DNA of 15,003 nt, taken from positions 1-15,003 of the forward strand of contig CALGAM010000034.1 in NCBI GenBank assembly GCA_937951935.1, in the 5' to 3' direction. Positions 6,079 through 13,278 of the stretch are shown here, piece by piece; the first letter of the stretch is position 1; each line of letters opens with the position of its first letter. Below the pieces are notes generated by a model. It worked only from the letters and a program-made list of their open reading frames with translations. It was not told where the DNA came from and ran no database searches. Source of the stretch: an uncultured Micromonospora sp. GTDB taxonomy: Bacteria; Actinomycetota; Actinomycetes; Mycobacteriales; Micromonosporaceae. A program made the position numbers and the translations under genes.

Positions 6079-7289
6079 CCGGGGCGCTCGACCGGACGAA
6101 ACTGCTGGCGGCCCGGTTCCGGGCGGCGCAGGACCGGCCGTACCTGGCCACCGCGTTGTTCAGCCTCACCGTGGTCGAGTCCCGGCGGGTGCCGACGATG
6201 GGCGTGGACCGGCGGTGGCGCTGCTACGTCTCGCCCGGGTTCGTCGACCGGACACCGGTGGCGCAGCTCGCCGCGGTCTGGATCCACGAGGTCGCCCACC
6301 TGCTGCGCGACCACCACGGCCGGGCCGACCGGCTCACCGGTGCGTACCGGTGGGACCACCACCGGGTCAACGTGGCACAGGACTGCGAGATCAACGACGA
6401 TCTGGTCGCCGACGGGCTCCCGCTGCCGGCGAGCCGGGTCGAGCCGGGCACGTTCGGGTTGCCGACCGGGCTGCTCTTCGAGCAGTACCTGGTGCGGCTG
6501 CCGGAGGGCGTCCGGTGCTGCGGCGGGCCCGGCCACGAGGACGGCGAGCCGACCGGTGGCGGCGTCGACTGCGGCTCCGGCGCACACGGCCTGGACCGGT
6601 CCTGGGAGACGGGTACGGCCGGCGGGGTCAGCGAGGTCGAGGCGGCGGCGATCCGCCGCGACACCGCGCGGTCGATCCGCGAGCACGCCCGCGGCCGGGG
6701 CACGGTGCCGCTGGGCTGGCAGCGGTGGGCCGACGAGGTTCTGGAGCCGACGGTCGACTGGCGGCGGGCCCTGACCGGCGCGGTCCGGGAGGCCGCGGCC
6801 TGGGCCAGCGGGGCGGTGGACTACACCTACCACCGGCCGTCCCGGCGGTCGGCGGCGCTGCGGGGCGTGGTGTTGCCGAGCCTGCGCCGGCCGGTGCCCC
6901 GGGTGGCGATCGTGGTCGACACCTCGGGGTCGATGGGCCAGACGCAGCTGGCGGCGGCGTTGGCCGAGGTCGCCGGGGTGCTCCGGGCGGTCGGGATCGG
7001 CGGCAACCAGGTCACGGTGCTCGCCTGCGACGCGGACGTCCACGTGGTGCGGCAGGTCCGCACCGTCAGCGAGGTGCGGCTCGCCGGGGGCGGCGGCACC
7101 GATCTGCGGGTCGGGGTGACCGAGGCGCTGCGGAGCCGGCCACACGTCGTCGTCGTGCTGACCGACGGGCACACGCCCTGGCCGGAGCGTCCGCCGGAGT
7201 CGACCCGGCTCGTCGCGGGCCTGATCGGGGCCGACGCGCCGGAACCGCCGTCCTGGATCACCACCGTCCGCATCCCCGAGGAGCGGTAG
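6075..7289 (+). CDS. HExxH metallopeptidase-like / vWA domain protein
   Basis: This predicts 404 residues from GTG 6075 in a GTGA overlap with the ATPase gene; the open frame extends far upstream but only as antisense-like Arg/Gly-rich sequence. The N-terminal half carries a zincin-type motif, WIHEVAHLLRDHH (H71, E72, H75), followed by NVAQDCEIND, whose acidic residues may supply a third metal ligand. A Cys/Gly-rich segment (about 143-172) includes CCGGPGHEDG and VDCGSGAHG. The C-terminal domain is a vWA fold with a complete MIDAS: DTSGSM (D282, S284, S286), GGGGTD (T342) and LTDG (D364). This is the architecture of the vWA proteins with an N-terminal metallopeptidase-like domain (DUF2201 type, from memory) paired with MoxR ATPases. 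It is the likely effector or substrate-handling arm of the operon. Proteolysis is inferred, not shown. Confidence 0.92.
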   Translation: MTGALDRTKLLAARFRAAQDRPYLATALFSLTVVESRRVPTMGVDRRWRCYVSPGFVDRTPVAQLAAVWIHEVAHLLRDHHGRADRLTGAYRWDHHRVNVAQDCEINDDLVADGLPLPASRVEPGTFGLPTGLLFEQYLVRLPEGVRCCGGPGHEDGEPTGGGVDCGSGAHGLDRSWETGTAGGVSEVEAAAIRRDTARSIREHARGRGTVPLGWQRWADEVLEPTVDWRRALTGAVREAAAWASGAVDYTYHRPSRRSAALRGVVLPSLRRPVPRVAIVVDTSGSMGQTQLAAALAEVAGVLRAVGIGGNQVTVLACDADVHVVRQVRTVSEVRLAGGGGTDLRVGVTEALRSRPHVVVVLTDGHTPWPERPPESTRLVAGLIGADAPEPPSWITTVRIPEER

Positions 7290-7339
7290 CGCCCCGACGA
7301 GGAGCGGCGCCGGCCGCCGTCGCGCCTCCCGACCGCTAC
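7286..7339. terminator. Inverted repeat spanning convergent stop codons
   Basis: GTAGCG (7286-7291), which contains the TAG of the vWA gene, pairs with CGCTAC (7334-7339), which contains the TAG of the opposing glycosyltransferase gene. The 42-nt interior is GC-rich and can pair further (GGCG/CGCC around CCGGC near 7306-7318). A shared bidirectional terminator is plausible; no U tract is present. Confidence 0.4.
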
Positions 7340-8937
7340 GGTGGCGCCCACCGCCACACCGTCTCCGCGCCGCGGCGGTCCGGCACCGGGTACTGGTCGG
7401 CGGGTCCGAGCAGGTCGAGCAGGGCCGCGCCGAGCTGCTGGCAGCGGGTGCCGAACGGGCGGTAGCCGTACCGGGGAACCAGCCACACCGCCCCGTCACC
7501 GCGCCCGTCGGCGACCTGGCGGGCGAGCCGGGCCGGGTCCTCGGTCTCGATGCGCCGCCGGTAGTCCGTCCAGTCCAGCCGGCCCGGCCAGTCCTGGTGG
7601 GGGAGGCTGAGCAGCCGTGGCCGGTGGTCCAGCAGGCGGACGACGTCCGGGGCGAGCTGGTCGGGGCAGAAGATCACCGTGTCGGCGTCGGTGAGCTGTC
7701 GGTCGAGGACCGCCGCGACGGAGGCGGCGTCGGTACGCGGGCGGGCCACCAGCACGGCGTCCACCGCCAGCCAGGCGAGGGTCAGGCCGGTCACCACGAC
7801 CGCCGTCGCGGGCCTCGGCAGCCGGGCCGCCCCGAGGCGAGCAGCAGCAGCGCCAGTGGCACCACGACCGCGGTGTAGCGGCCGACCACCGCCGAGTGGG
7901 TGAGCCAGGCAACGGTGACGGCGAGCAGCAGGGTGGCCGCCCCGGCGGCGCCGACGAGCCGGGTGCGGCGGACGGCGCCGTCGGACGGTCGGGTGTGGTG
8001 GTCTCCGCCCGGCGGCCGGGTGCGGCCGCCGCCGTCCCGTGTCCGGGTGCGGCGGACGGTGCCGCCGTCCGGCCGGGCGCCGCGTCCGTCACCGAACGCG
8101 GCCCAGACCAGCAGCGGCCAGGTCACCAGCACGAGCGCCGCCGGTCGCACCTCGACGGCGGACCAGTCCACCAGCACGTGCAGGATCACCTGAGGGCCGC
8201 TCCGGCCGGCCCAGGGTGTGCCGGTGTGCCGCACCTGGTGCAGGAACGTCGGAAGCCAGGGGAGGAACGGCAGCGCGCCGGCGGCGAGCCCGGCCAGGGC
8301 CCACCCCGGCGTGGGTCGGCGGCCGGGCGGCGGTACGACGTCCCCGGTGCGGCGGTACCACCCGCGACAGCAGCCCGGCGCCGACCACCGCGTACAGGAA
8401 GAGCGCCCAGTGGTGGGTGAGCAGCAGCAGCCCGGTGACCAGGGCGAGCCCGAGCGCCCGCAGCGGCCCGGGGCGGCGCAGCACCCCCTCCAGCGTGAGG
8501 ACCCCGAGCAGCACCAGCAGCACCACCAGGGCATACGGGCGGGCCTCGGTGGCGTACCGCACCAGCCACGGGTTCACCGCCGCCAGGACCAGGGTGACCG
8601 TGCCGGCTCCCAGGCGCCGGCCCAGCAGGTGGAACAGCGGCAGGGTGGCGGCGGCGAACATCCCGGACAGGGCGCGTACCGCCGTGTCGCCGGTGCCGAC
8701 GAGCCCTGTCCAGCCGTGCAGCAGCAGGTGGTAGAGCGGTGGCGCGCCGTCTCCGCGCAGCGCGGCGACGAGTTCCGCCGGGGGCAGCCGGGCGATCGCC
8801 ACGCTCTGCGCCTCGTCCAGCCACAGCGGCGAGGTGGCCCAGAAGCGCGACGCCACGCCGGTCGCGACCACCAGCGCCACGAGCGTGACCAGCCCCGCCG
8901 CCGGTTGCGGGCGTGGTTGGGGTGTGCCGGTGCACAC
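7336..8937 (-). pseudogene. GT-C (family 39-like) membrane glycosyltransferase, two frameshifts
   Basis: Three consecutive minus-strand segments in different frames together form one protein of about 530 residues. The first (8937 to about 8350) has a transmembrane helix GLVTLVALVVATG, then SPLWLDEAQS, an acidic motif typical of the first luminal loop of polyprenol-phosphate-dependent GT-C enzymes, and several more helices. The second (about 8350 to 7820) continues with GALPFLPWLPTFLHQV and VAWLTHSAVVGRYTAVV. The third (about 7820 to 7336) holds the last helix (TGLTLAWLAVDAVLV) and an extracytoplasmic tail ending VWRWAPP. Such enzymes move a sugar from a lipid-phosphate carrier outside the membrane. 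GTG 8937 is a tentative start. The indels lie in G/C runs and may be assembly errors, in which case the gene is intact. Divergent from lacI. Confidence 0.7.
7959..8064. repeat. Two imperfect direct repeats within the glycosyltransferase gene
   Basis: CCGGGTGCGGCGGACGG followed by CGCCG or TGCCG minus one base occurs at 7959-7980 and again at 8043-8064, with one mismatch in 22. The segment between is Arg/Gly/Asp-rich in translation and is probably a low-complexity cytoplasmic loop expanded by slippage or recombination. Confidence 0.6.
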
Positions 8938-9103
8938 CCCACCAGGCCGGCGGCGGTGGCGGCCAGCGTCACGACCGCCGCGGTCAGCCGGGGTGCGGCA
9001 CGCCCGGGGCCTACGGGAACCCGCGAGTGGTTTGTCCGATCTGCGTCGGGGGCGGGCTGACCGGGGCGCAACCCGTGGCCGCTGGCCGCTCTTCCCGGCC
9101 GGG

Positions 9104-9120
9104 TCTCGCGACTCTCGCGA
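9104..9120. repeat. Direct repeat TCTCGCGA in the lacI upstream region
   Basis: TCTCGCGA occurs at 9104-9111 and 9113-9120, separated by one base. Each copy contains the palindrome TCGCGA, and the 9-nt period is close to one helical turn. It lies just upstream of the AT-rich promoter/operator patch, where an activator or sigma factor might bind. Confidence 0.45.
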
Positions 9121-9125
9121 CCCGG

Positions 9126-9151
9126 TAGCATGTATACGAAATCGTGCATGC
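9126..9151 (+). promoter_or_regulatory. AT-rich promoter/operator-like palindrome upstream of lacI
   Basis: This patch is strikingly AT-rich for the window. GCATG (9128-9132) and CATGC (9147-9151) form an inverted repeat. Inside it ACGA (9136-9139), AA, TCGT (9142-9145) forms a second, with its centre offset by one base. TAGCAT (9126-9131) fits a TAnnnT -10. LacI-family regulators commonly bind imperfect palindromes of this size near their own promoters, so an autoregulatory operator is likely but inferred. Confidence 0.5.
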
Positions 9152-9171
9152 GGGCGCAGGCCCGGTTTTTT
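9151..9171 (+). terminator. Terminator/attenuator-like hairpin in the lacI leader
   Basis: CGGGC (9151-9155) pairs with GCCCG (9160-9164) around GCAG, followed by G and six T (9166-9171). This is the only intrinsic-terminator-like U tract noticed in the window, and it lies 69 nt before the lacI ATG on the same strand. It may attenuate lacI transcription or end a short upstream transcript. Confidence 0.45.
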
Positions 9172-9240
9172 CCGCGGGGCGCCGCCGGCCGTCCCGCCGT
9201 TCCGCGTCGACCGGTCGGACCGGGAGGGACGGGGAGTGAG

Positions 9241-10251
9241 ATGGCCGTACGCAGTCCTGCCATGACCGACGTGGCGCGACTCGCCGGGGTGTCGCACCAG
9301 ACGGTGTCACGGGTGCTGAACGGGCATCCGAACGTGCGCGAGCAGACGCGGCTGCGGGTGCAGGCGGCGATCGCGGAGCTGGGCTACCGGCCGAACCGGG
9401 CGGCTCGGGCGTTGGTGACGGGCCGCTCCCAGGTGATCGGCGTGGTCACGCAGAACACGACCCTGTACGGTCCGGCGTCGTTGTTGACGGCGTTCGAGCA
9501 GGCTGCGGCACGGGCGGGCTTCGCCGTCAGCGTGGGAAGCGTGCGGGATCTCGACCACCGGTCGATCTCCGCGGCCGTGGAGCAGCACCTGGCCCACCGG
9601 GTGGCGGGAATCATGGTGATCGCTCCGGTGGAGTCGGCGGGGGAGGCGCTGGACCGGCTGCCGCACGGGGTGCCGCTGGTGACGGTCGACGGTGATCCCC
9701 GCCGGTCGGTGCCGCAGGTGACGGTGGACCAGGTGGCGGGTGCCCGGGAGGCGACGCGGCACCTGCTGGCCGCCGGTCACGCCACGGTGTGGCACGTCTC
9801 CGGCCCGGCGGACTGGTTCGACAGCGCGGGGCGGATCGAGGGGTGGCGGCAGACGCTGCTGGAGGCGGGCGCGGAGGTGCCCCCGGTGATGCCGGCGGAC
9901 TGGACGGCGGCGGCGGGTTACCGGTGCGGGCAGACGCTGGCGCGGATGCCGGAGGTCACCGCCGTCTTCACGGCGAACGACCACCTGGCGTTGGGGGTGT
10001 TGCGGGCGTTGCACGAGCACGGCCGCCGGGTGCCGGAGGACGTCAGCGTGGTGGGGTTCGACGACGTGCCGGAGGCGGCGTACTTCATCCCACCGCTGAC
10101 CACGGTGCGGCCGAACTTCGCGGCGGTGGCCGAGGCGGGTCTGGCGATGCTGCTGGCCCAACTGGACGCGGACGGCGCGCCCGGGGCGCAGCGGCGGACC
10201 ATCGCGCCGACCCTGGTGCCGCGCCGCAGTGTGGCCCCGCCACCGGCCTGA
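9241..10251 (+). CDS. LacI-family transcriptional regulator
   Basis: This predicts 336 residues. ATG 9241 was chosen because GGGGAG and an upstream GGGAGG precede it and because the DNA-binding domain starts right after; the earlier in-frame ATG at 9130 lies inside the promoter palindrome. The helix-turn-helix reads MTDVARLAGVSHQTVSRVLNG minus its last residue (8-27), the LacI/GalR signature, followed by the hinge GYRPNRAARALVTGRS. The remainder is a periplasmic-binding-protein-like sensor domain with VIGVV, VFTANDHLALGVLRAL and VSVVGFDDVPEAAYF. It is a dimeric repressor responding to a small ligand, often a sugar. Neither the ligand nor the target can be read here; the divergent glycosyltransferase gene and itself are candidate targets. 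The domain is complete with no oddity. Confidence 0.95.
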   Translation: MAVRSPAMTDVARLAGVSHQTVSRVLNGHPNVREQTRLRVQAAIAELGYRPNRAARALVTGRSQVIGVVTQNTTLYGPASLLTAFEQAAARAGFAVSVGSVRDLDHRSISAAVEQHLAHRVAGIMVIAPVESAGEALDRLPHGVPLVTVDGDPRRSVPQVTVDQVAGAREATRHLLAAGHATVWHVSGPADWFDSAGRIEGWRQTLLEAGAEVPPVMPADWTAAAGYRCGQTLARMPEVTAVFTANDHLALGVLRALHEHGRRVPEDVSVVGFDDVPEAAYFIPPLTTVRPNFAAVAEAGLAMLLAQLDADGAPGAQRRTIAPTLVPRRSVAPPPA

Positions 10252-10271
10252 CCCGCGCGACGCCGCGGCGG

Positions 10272-10331
10272 CGGAGGGCCGGCGGACCTTCCCTTCCCTC
10301 CGTGGGCGCCCGCGGCGCGGGGGAGCCCACG
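10272..10331. terminator. Bidirectional terminator hairpins between convergent genes
   Basis: CGTGGGC (10301-10307) pairs with GCCCACG (10325-10331), and inside it CCCGC pairs with GCGGG (10309-10321), making a long nested hairpin. A second inverted repeat, CGGAGGG/CCCTCCG (10272-10278/10296-10302), overlaps its left edge and could form instead. The position between the stops of lacI and the opposing gene suits a shared Rho-independent terminator without a U tract. Confidence 0.55.
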
Positions 10332-10332
10332 T

Positions 10333-13164
10333 CTAGGCCGCCGGGGCCCGGTCTGCCGCCACCCGGTCCGCGCACAGCTCGGCGACGGCGGTCCGCAGGG
10401 CGGCGACGAACGCCGGCCCGGTGTCGGCCAGCGACTCGTCGAGCAGTACGCCGACGTGCGTCGTCCTGCCCCAGCGCAGGATGCCGACCCCGATCGGCAC
10501 GCCGTCGGCCAGCGCGACGACCGGCGTCACCCGCCGGACCGGGGCACCGGCCAGCCGCTGCGGGCGGGGATTCCCGCCGCTCATGTACGAGACGATCACG
10601 TTCATGAACCGGCTGTTGTAGACCCGACGGGCCAGCATTCCGTGTACCGGGAACGGCAGTGCTCCCATGGCCCGCATGACGAGCGTGGCGGCGACCGGCT
10701 GCCCGCTCGCCACGCTCCGGCGCAGCTGGTCGCGCACCATCGCCAAGCGCTGCCGCCGGCTCAGCCGCCCGAGCGGCAGGTCGAGGGCGACCGCCCCGGT
10801 CCAGTTGCCGTGGGTCCGTCCCCGGCTGCGGGGGTCCATGGAGACCGCGAACATCGCCCGCAGCCGGGACGAGGTCGTCCGGGGCCGGTAGGTGCGGTCC
10901 AGCGCCTCGGCGACCAGGCTGCACATCAGCTCGCTGAGGTGCGCGCCGCTCTCCCGGGCCACCCGCCGCAGGTCGTCGGTGGACAGGGAGGTGACGACGA
11001 GGGCGCGACCCGGGCCGGTCAGCGGGCGGTTGACGGCGGTGCGCGGTGCCCGGCCGGCCGAGGCCAGCCGGGCCAGCCCGCGTACGACGAGGTTGCCGCG
11101 CCGTACGCCGGTCCGGGCCAGCCCCGCGAGGGCCCGGACCCGGGACCCGGGTGCCGGTTTCCGGGGCGCGGGCTCGGCCGCGGCCGGCCGGGTGGGCCGG
11201 TGGTCGTCCCGGCGTGATGGGTCGGGTCCCGGGGCCCGGTGGTCGGTGCGACGGCTGGTGCCGTCCGGCCGGTTGGCCCGGGCGCCGGGTCCGGCCGGTC
11301 CGGCGCCTCCCGCCGGCTCGGTGGTCTCGGGGTCGAGGAGCCGTTGCAGCGTGCCGATGACCGACAGTCCGTCGCCGAGGCTGTGGTGCAGCTTGACGGC
11401 GAGCCGGGTCCGGCCCTCGGCCAGACCGGTGACCAGCAGGATCCGCCACAGCGGCCGGTGCATGGCCAACGGCTGCGACCAGAACGCGTTGATCGCCGAG
11501 TCGGCACCGGCCTCACCGTCCTCGGGTGGCGCGTGGTACTCGTCCACGTGGTCGGCCGGGTCGACGGCGGGGTCGATCACCCAGCCGGGGCGCCGCAGGC
11601 GGCCACGCCCCGAGAGGCGTCGACGCAGGGTGGTGAGGGCGGGAAGACGTCGACGCAGCAGCTCGACGATGTCGTCCCGCCCGACGGCGCGACCGTCCGG
11701 CCGGGGGCCGAGTTCGAGCACGGCGCCGATCTGCTGTGCGACGGTCGCGGACTGGACGTGCAGGAAGAACGCGTCCTGGGCCCGCAACGGCCAGCTCGGT
11801 GGGGGTCGGCGCCGGCGGGGCCCGACCGACCGCCCGGCGGGCGGCCCGACCACCCGGCCGGTGGACCGGCCGGTGTCGGTGCCGCGGCTGGCGGTTCCGA
11901 CCGGGCTGGTGGTGTGGGCCGGTGCGGTGGTGGCGCCCGGGTTGGCGGCCGAGGTCGGACCGGCGGTGGGGGTCGGGGCTGCCGTCGACGGGGGCGTCGC
12001 GGCGGTCGCGGCCAGGGCGAGCAGCCCCAGCTCGTCCAGGCAGCCGTCGTCCGGCCCGGGGTGCGGTCGTGCCGCGGCGACCCGCTGGGCCCAGCGTACC
12101 CGTCGTACCAGGTCGGGCAGGTTCCGGCAGGTCTGTGTCAGGCCGCAGGCGGTCATCAGGGCCGCGTTGGCCGTCCCGTGCGCGGCGATGGGCCGGTACA
12201 TCAGCATCGGGGTGCCGGTGACCCAGGCCTCCAGCGCGGTGGCCCCGCCGGCGTTGGTGACCAGCAGGTCGGCGGCGCGCAACAGGGCGGGCATGTCGTC
12301 CACCCAGCCGAGGACGGTCAACCGGTCCGGGGGTACGCGGAGCCGGTTGAGCCGGTCGACGAGCCGTCGGTTCTGCGCGCACACCACGACCACGTGGACG
12401 GGGTCGCCGAGCGTGCAGAGGCCGCGGACGGCCTCCTCCACCGCCCCGAAACCGAACGATCCGCAGGCGACCACGACGACGTACCGGGTGGGGTCGAGGC
12501 CGAGTCTGCGCCGGGCGTCGTCCCGGTCGCCGGGATGGAAGCGCCTCAGCACCGGCGGCGCGCAGACGGCGATCGGGGCGCCCGGCGCCGCCGCGTCGGC
12601 CAGCGGCACGGCGCGCGGGTGCACCACGAGGTTCAGGTCGAGCTGGGGGTAGACCCAGAACGGGTGCGGGGCGAAGTCCGACACCCAGGCCCCGATCGGC
12701 ACCCCGAGCCCGCGGTGGCGCCGCAGCCAGGCCAGGCCGGCGCTACCCAGCGGGTACGTGGAGATGATGAGGTCCGGGTCGAAGGTCTCGACCTGCGCGG
12801 CGAGCCGCCTCCCGGCCCAGGAGCCGGTGAACGCCTTCGAGGCCCGGGCCAGCCAGGGGTACCGCCACAGCGAGGCGTAGAAGAACTCGTACAGCCACGG
12901 CGTCACCTCGACGTTGGTGATGTAGATGCGCCGGAAGGCGGCTCCGACCCCCGGTCCCATCACGTCGAGGGTGTCCAGCCACCGCACCTGGCTGCCCGGC
13001 CACAGCTCCAGCACCCGTTCCTGCAACGCGCGGCCGGTCGCGTGGTGCCCGCCCCCGATGTCGGCCGACACCATCAGCACCCGGCGCGGGGTCGCCCCGG
13101 GGATCACCGGTGTGTCCGGCCGGCCGGGGGACGGGCGGTCGACCGTCGGAGGGAACGTCGTCAT
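10333..13164 (-). CDS. MGDG-synthase-like glycosyltransferase fused to WS/DGAT acyltransferase
   Basis: This predicts 943 residues from ATG 13164, preceded at 5 nt by AGGAGG; a longer frame to 13224 lacks such a site. Residues about 25-385 form a GT-B glycosyltransferase of the MGDG synthase/UgtP/MurG group, with VSADIGGGHH (GGGHH 37-41) in the acceptor lobe and NAGGATALEAW (from N304) in the nucleotide-sugar lobe. These enzymes add a hexose to diacylglycerol or a related lipid. A Pro/Thr/Ala linker spans about 388-454. Residues about 455-940 resemble wax ester synthase/diacylglycerol acyltransferase, with the catalytic HHSLGDG (H593, H594, D598, G599) and a C-terminal half containing FMNVIVSYMSGGN, where the family usually shows a SNVPGP-like motif. 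The fusion suggests a lipid that is glycosylated and acylated in turn. Both active-site motifs look intact. The N-terminus shows no transmembrane helix. Confidence 0.88.
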   Translation of the reverse strand: MTTFPPTVDRPSPGRPDTPVIPGATPRRVLMVSADIGGGHHATGRALQERVLELWPGSQVRWLDTLDVMGPGVGAAFRRIYITNVEVTPWLYEFFYASLWRYPWLARASKAFTGSWAGRRLAAQVETFDPDLIISTYPLGSAGLAWLRRHRGLGVPIGAWVSDFAPHPFWVYPQLDLNLVVHPRAVPLADAAAPGAPIAVCAPPVLRRFHPGDRDDARRRLGLDPTRYVVVVACGSFGFGAVEEAVRGLCTLGDPVHVVVVCAQNRRLVDRLNRLRVPPDRLTVLGWVDDMPALLRAADLLVTNAGGATALEAWVTGTPMLMYRPIAAHGTANAALMTACGLTQTCRNLPDLVRRVRWAQRVAAARPHPGPDDGCLDELGLLALAATAATPPSTAAPTPTAGPTSAANPGATTAPAHTTSPVGTASRGTDTGRSTGRVVGPPAGRSVGPRRRRPPPSWPLRAQDAFFLHVQSATVAQQIGAVLELGPRPDGRAVGRDDIVELLRRRLPALTTLRRRLSGRGRLRRPGWVIDPAVDPADHVDEYHAPPEDGEAGADSAINAFWSQPLAMHRPLWRILLVTGLAEGRTRLAVKLHHSLGDGLSVIGTLQRLLDPETTEPAGGAGPAGPGARANRPDGTSRRTDHRAPGPDPSRRDDHRPTRPAAAEPAPRKPAPGSRVRALAGLARTGVRRGNLVVRGLARLASAGRAPRTAVNRPLTGPGRALVVTSLSTDDLRRVARESGAHLSELMCSLVAEALDRTYRPRTTSSRLRAMFAVSMDPRSRGRTHGNWTGAVALDLPLGRLSRRQRLAMVRDQLRRSVASGQPVAATLVMRAMGALPFPVHGMLARRVYNSRFMNVIVSYMSGGNPRPQRLAGAPVRRVTPVVALADGVPIGVGILRWGRTTHVGVLLDESLADTGPAFVAALRTAVAELCADRVAADRAPAA

Positions 13165-13233
13165 GCCGCCTCCTCGTCTGGGCCGCCGTCGTGCCGGTGC
13201 TTCCTGTCTGTCTGGTTCCGCCACGGTGGGGCC

Positions 13234-13272
13234 GGGCGGTGACGGCGGTGGACCGGCCCCGCCGTCACGCCC
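13234..13272. terminator. Strong hairpin downstream of the hydrolase gene
   Basis: GTGACGGCGG (13239-13248) pairs perfectly with CCGCCGTCAC (13259-13268). The stem extends as GGGC/GCCC (13234-13237/13269-13272) past a one-base bulge, giving about 14 pairs around a 10-nt loop. It lies 7 nt past the hydrolase stop codon on the minus strand. No U tract follows. It likely ends or limits transcription into the fusion gene. Confidence 0.55.
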
Positions 13273-13278
13273 AGATTG

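Larger units (their letters stand above)
8938..9240. other. Divergent intergenic region (glycosyltransferase / lacI)
   Basis: About 300 bases without a convincing gene. The right half holds the TCTCGCGA repeats, the AT-rich palindrome and the terminator-like hairpin described separately. In the left half a minus-strand frame reads RLTAAVVTLAATAAGLVG (about 9000-8945), hydrophobic and with good codon use. It may be the true N-terminus of the glycosyltransferase joined through a third frameshift, or chance. Confidence 0.5.

Noticed and set aside
1..7289. Recent mobile island integrated at a tRNA
   Set aside because: tRNA-like sequences suggested an attachment site, but no integrase, no terminal direct repeat of a tRNA 3' end beyond the three related elements, and no change in GC content were seen.
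7959..8064. Direct repeats as ends of a mobile element or CRISPR repeats
   Set aside because: Only two copies, inside one coding region with low-complexity sequence between them; no transposase and no target duplication.
9130..9240. Earlier LacI start at the ATG at 9130
   Set aside because: It would place the start inside the palindrome and translate the terminator-like hairpin into a non-conserved basic extension; ATG 9241 has a clear ribosome binding site.
13165..13224. Longer N-terminus for the glycosyltransferase/acyltransferase fusion
   Set aside because: ATG 13164 has AGGAGG at ideal spacing, which would otherwise be coding.
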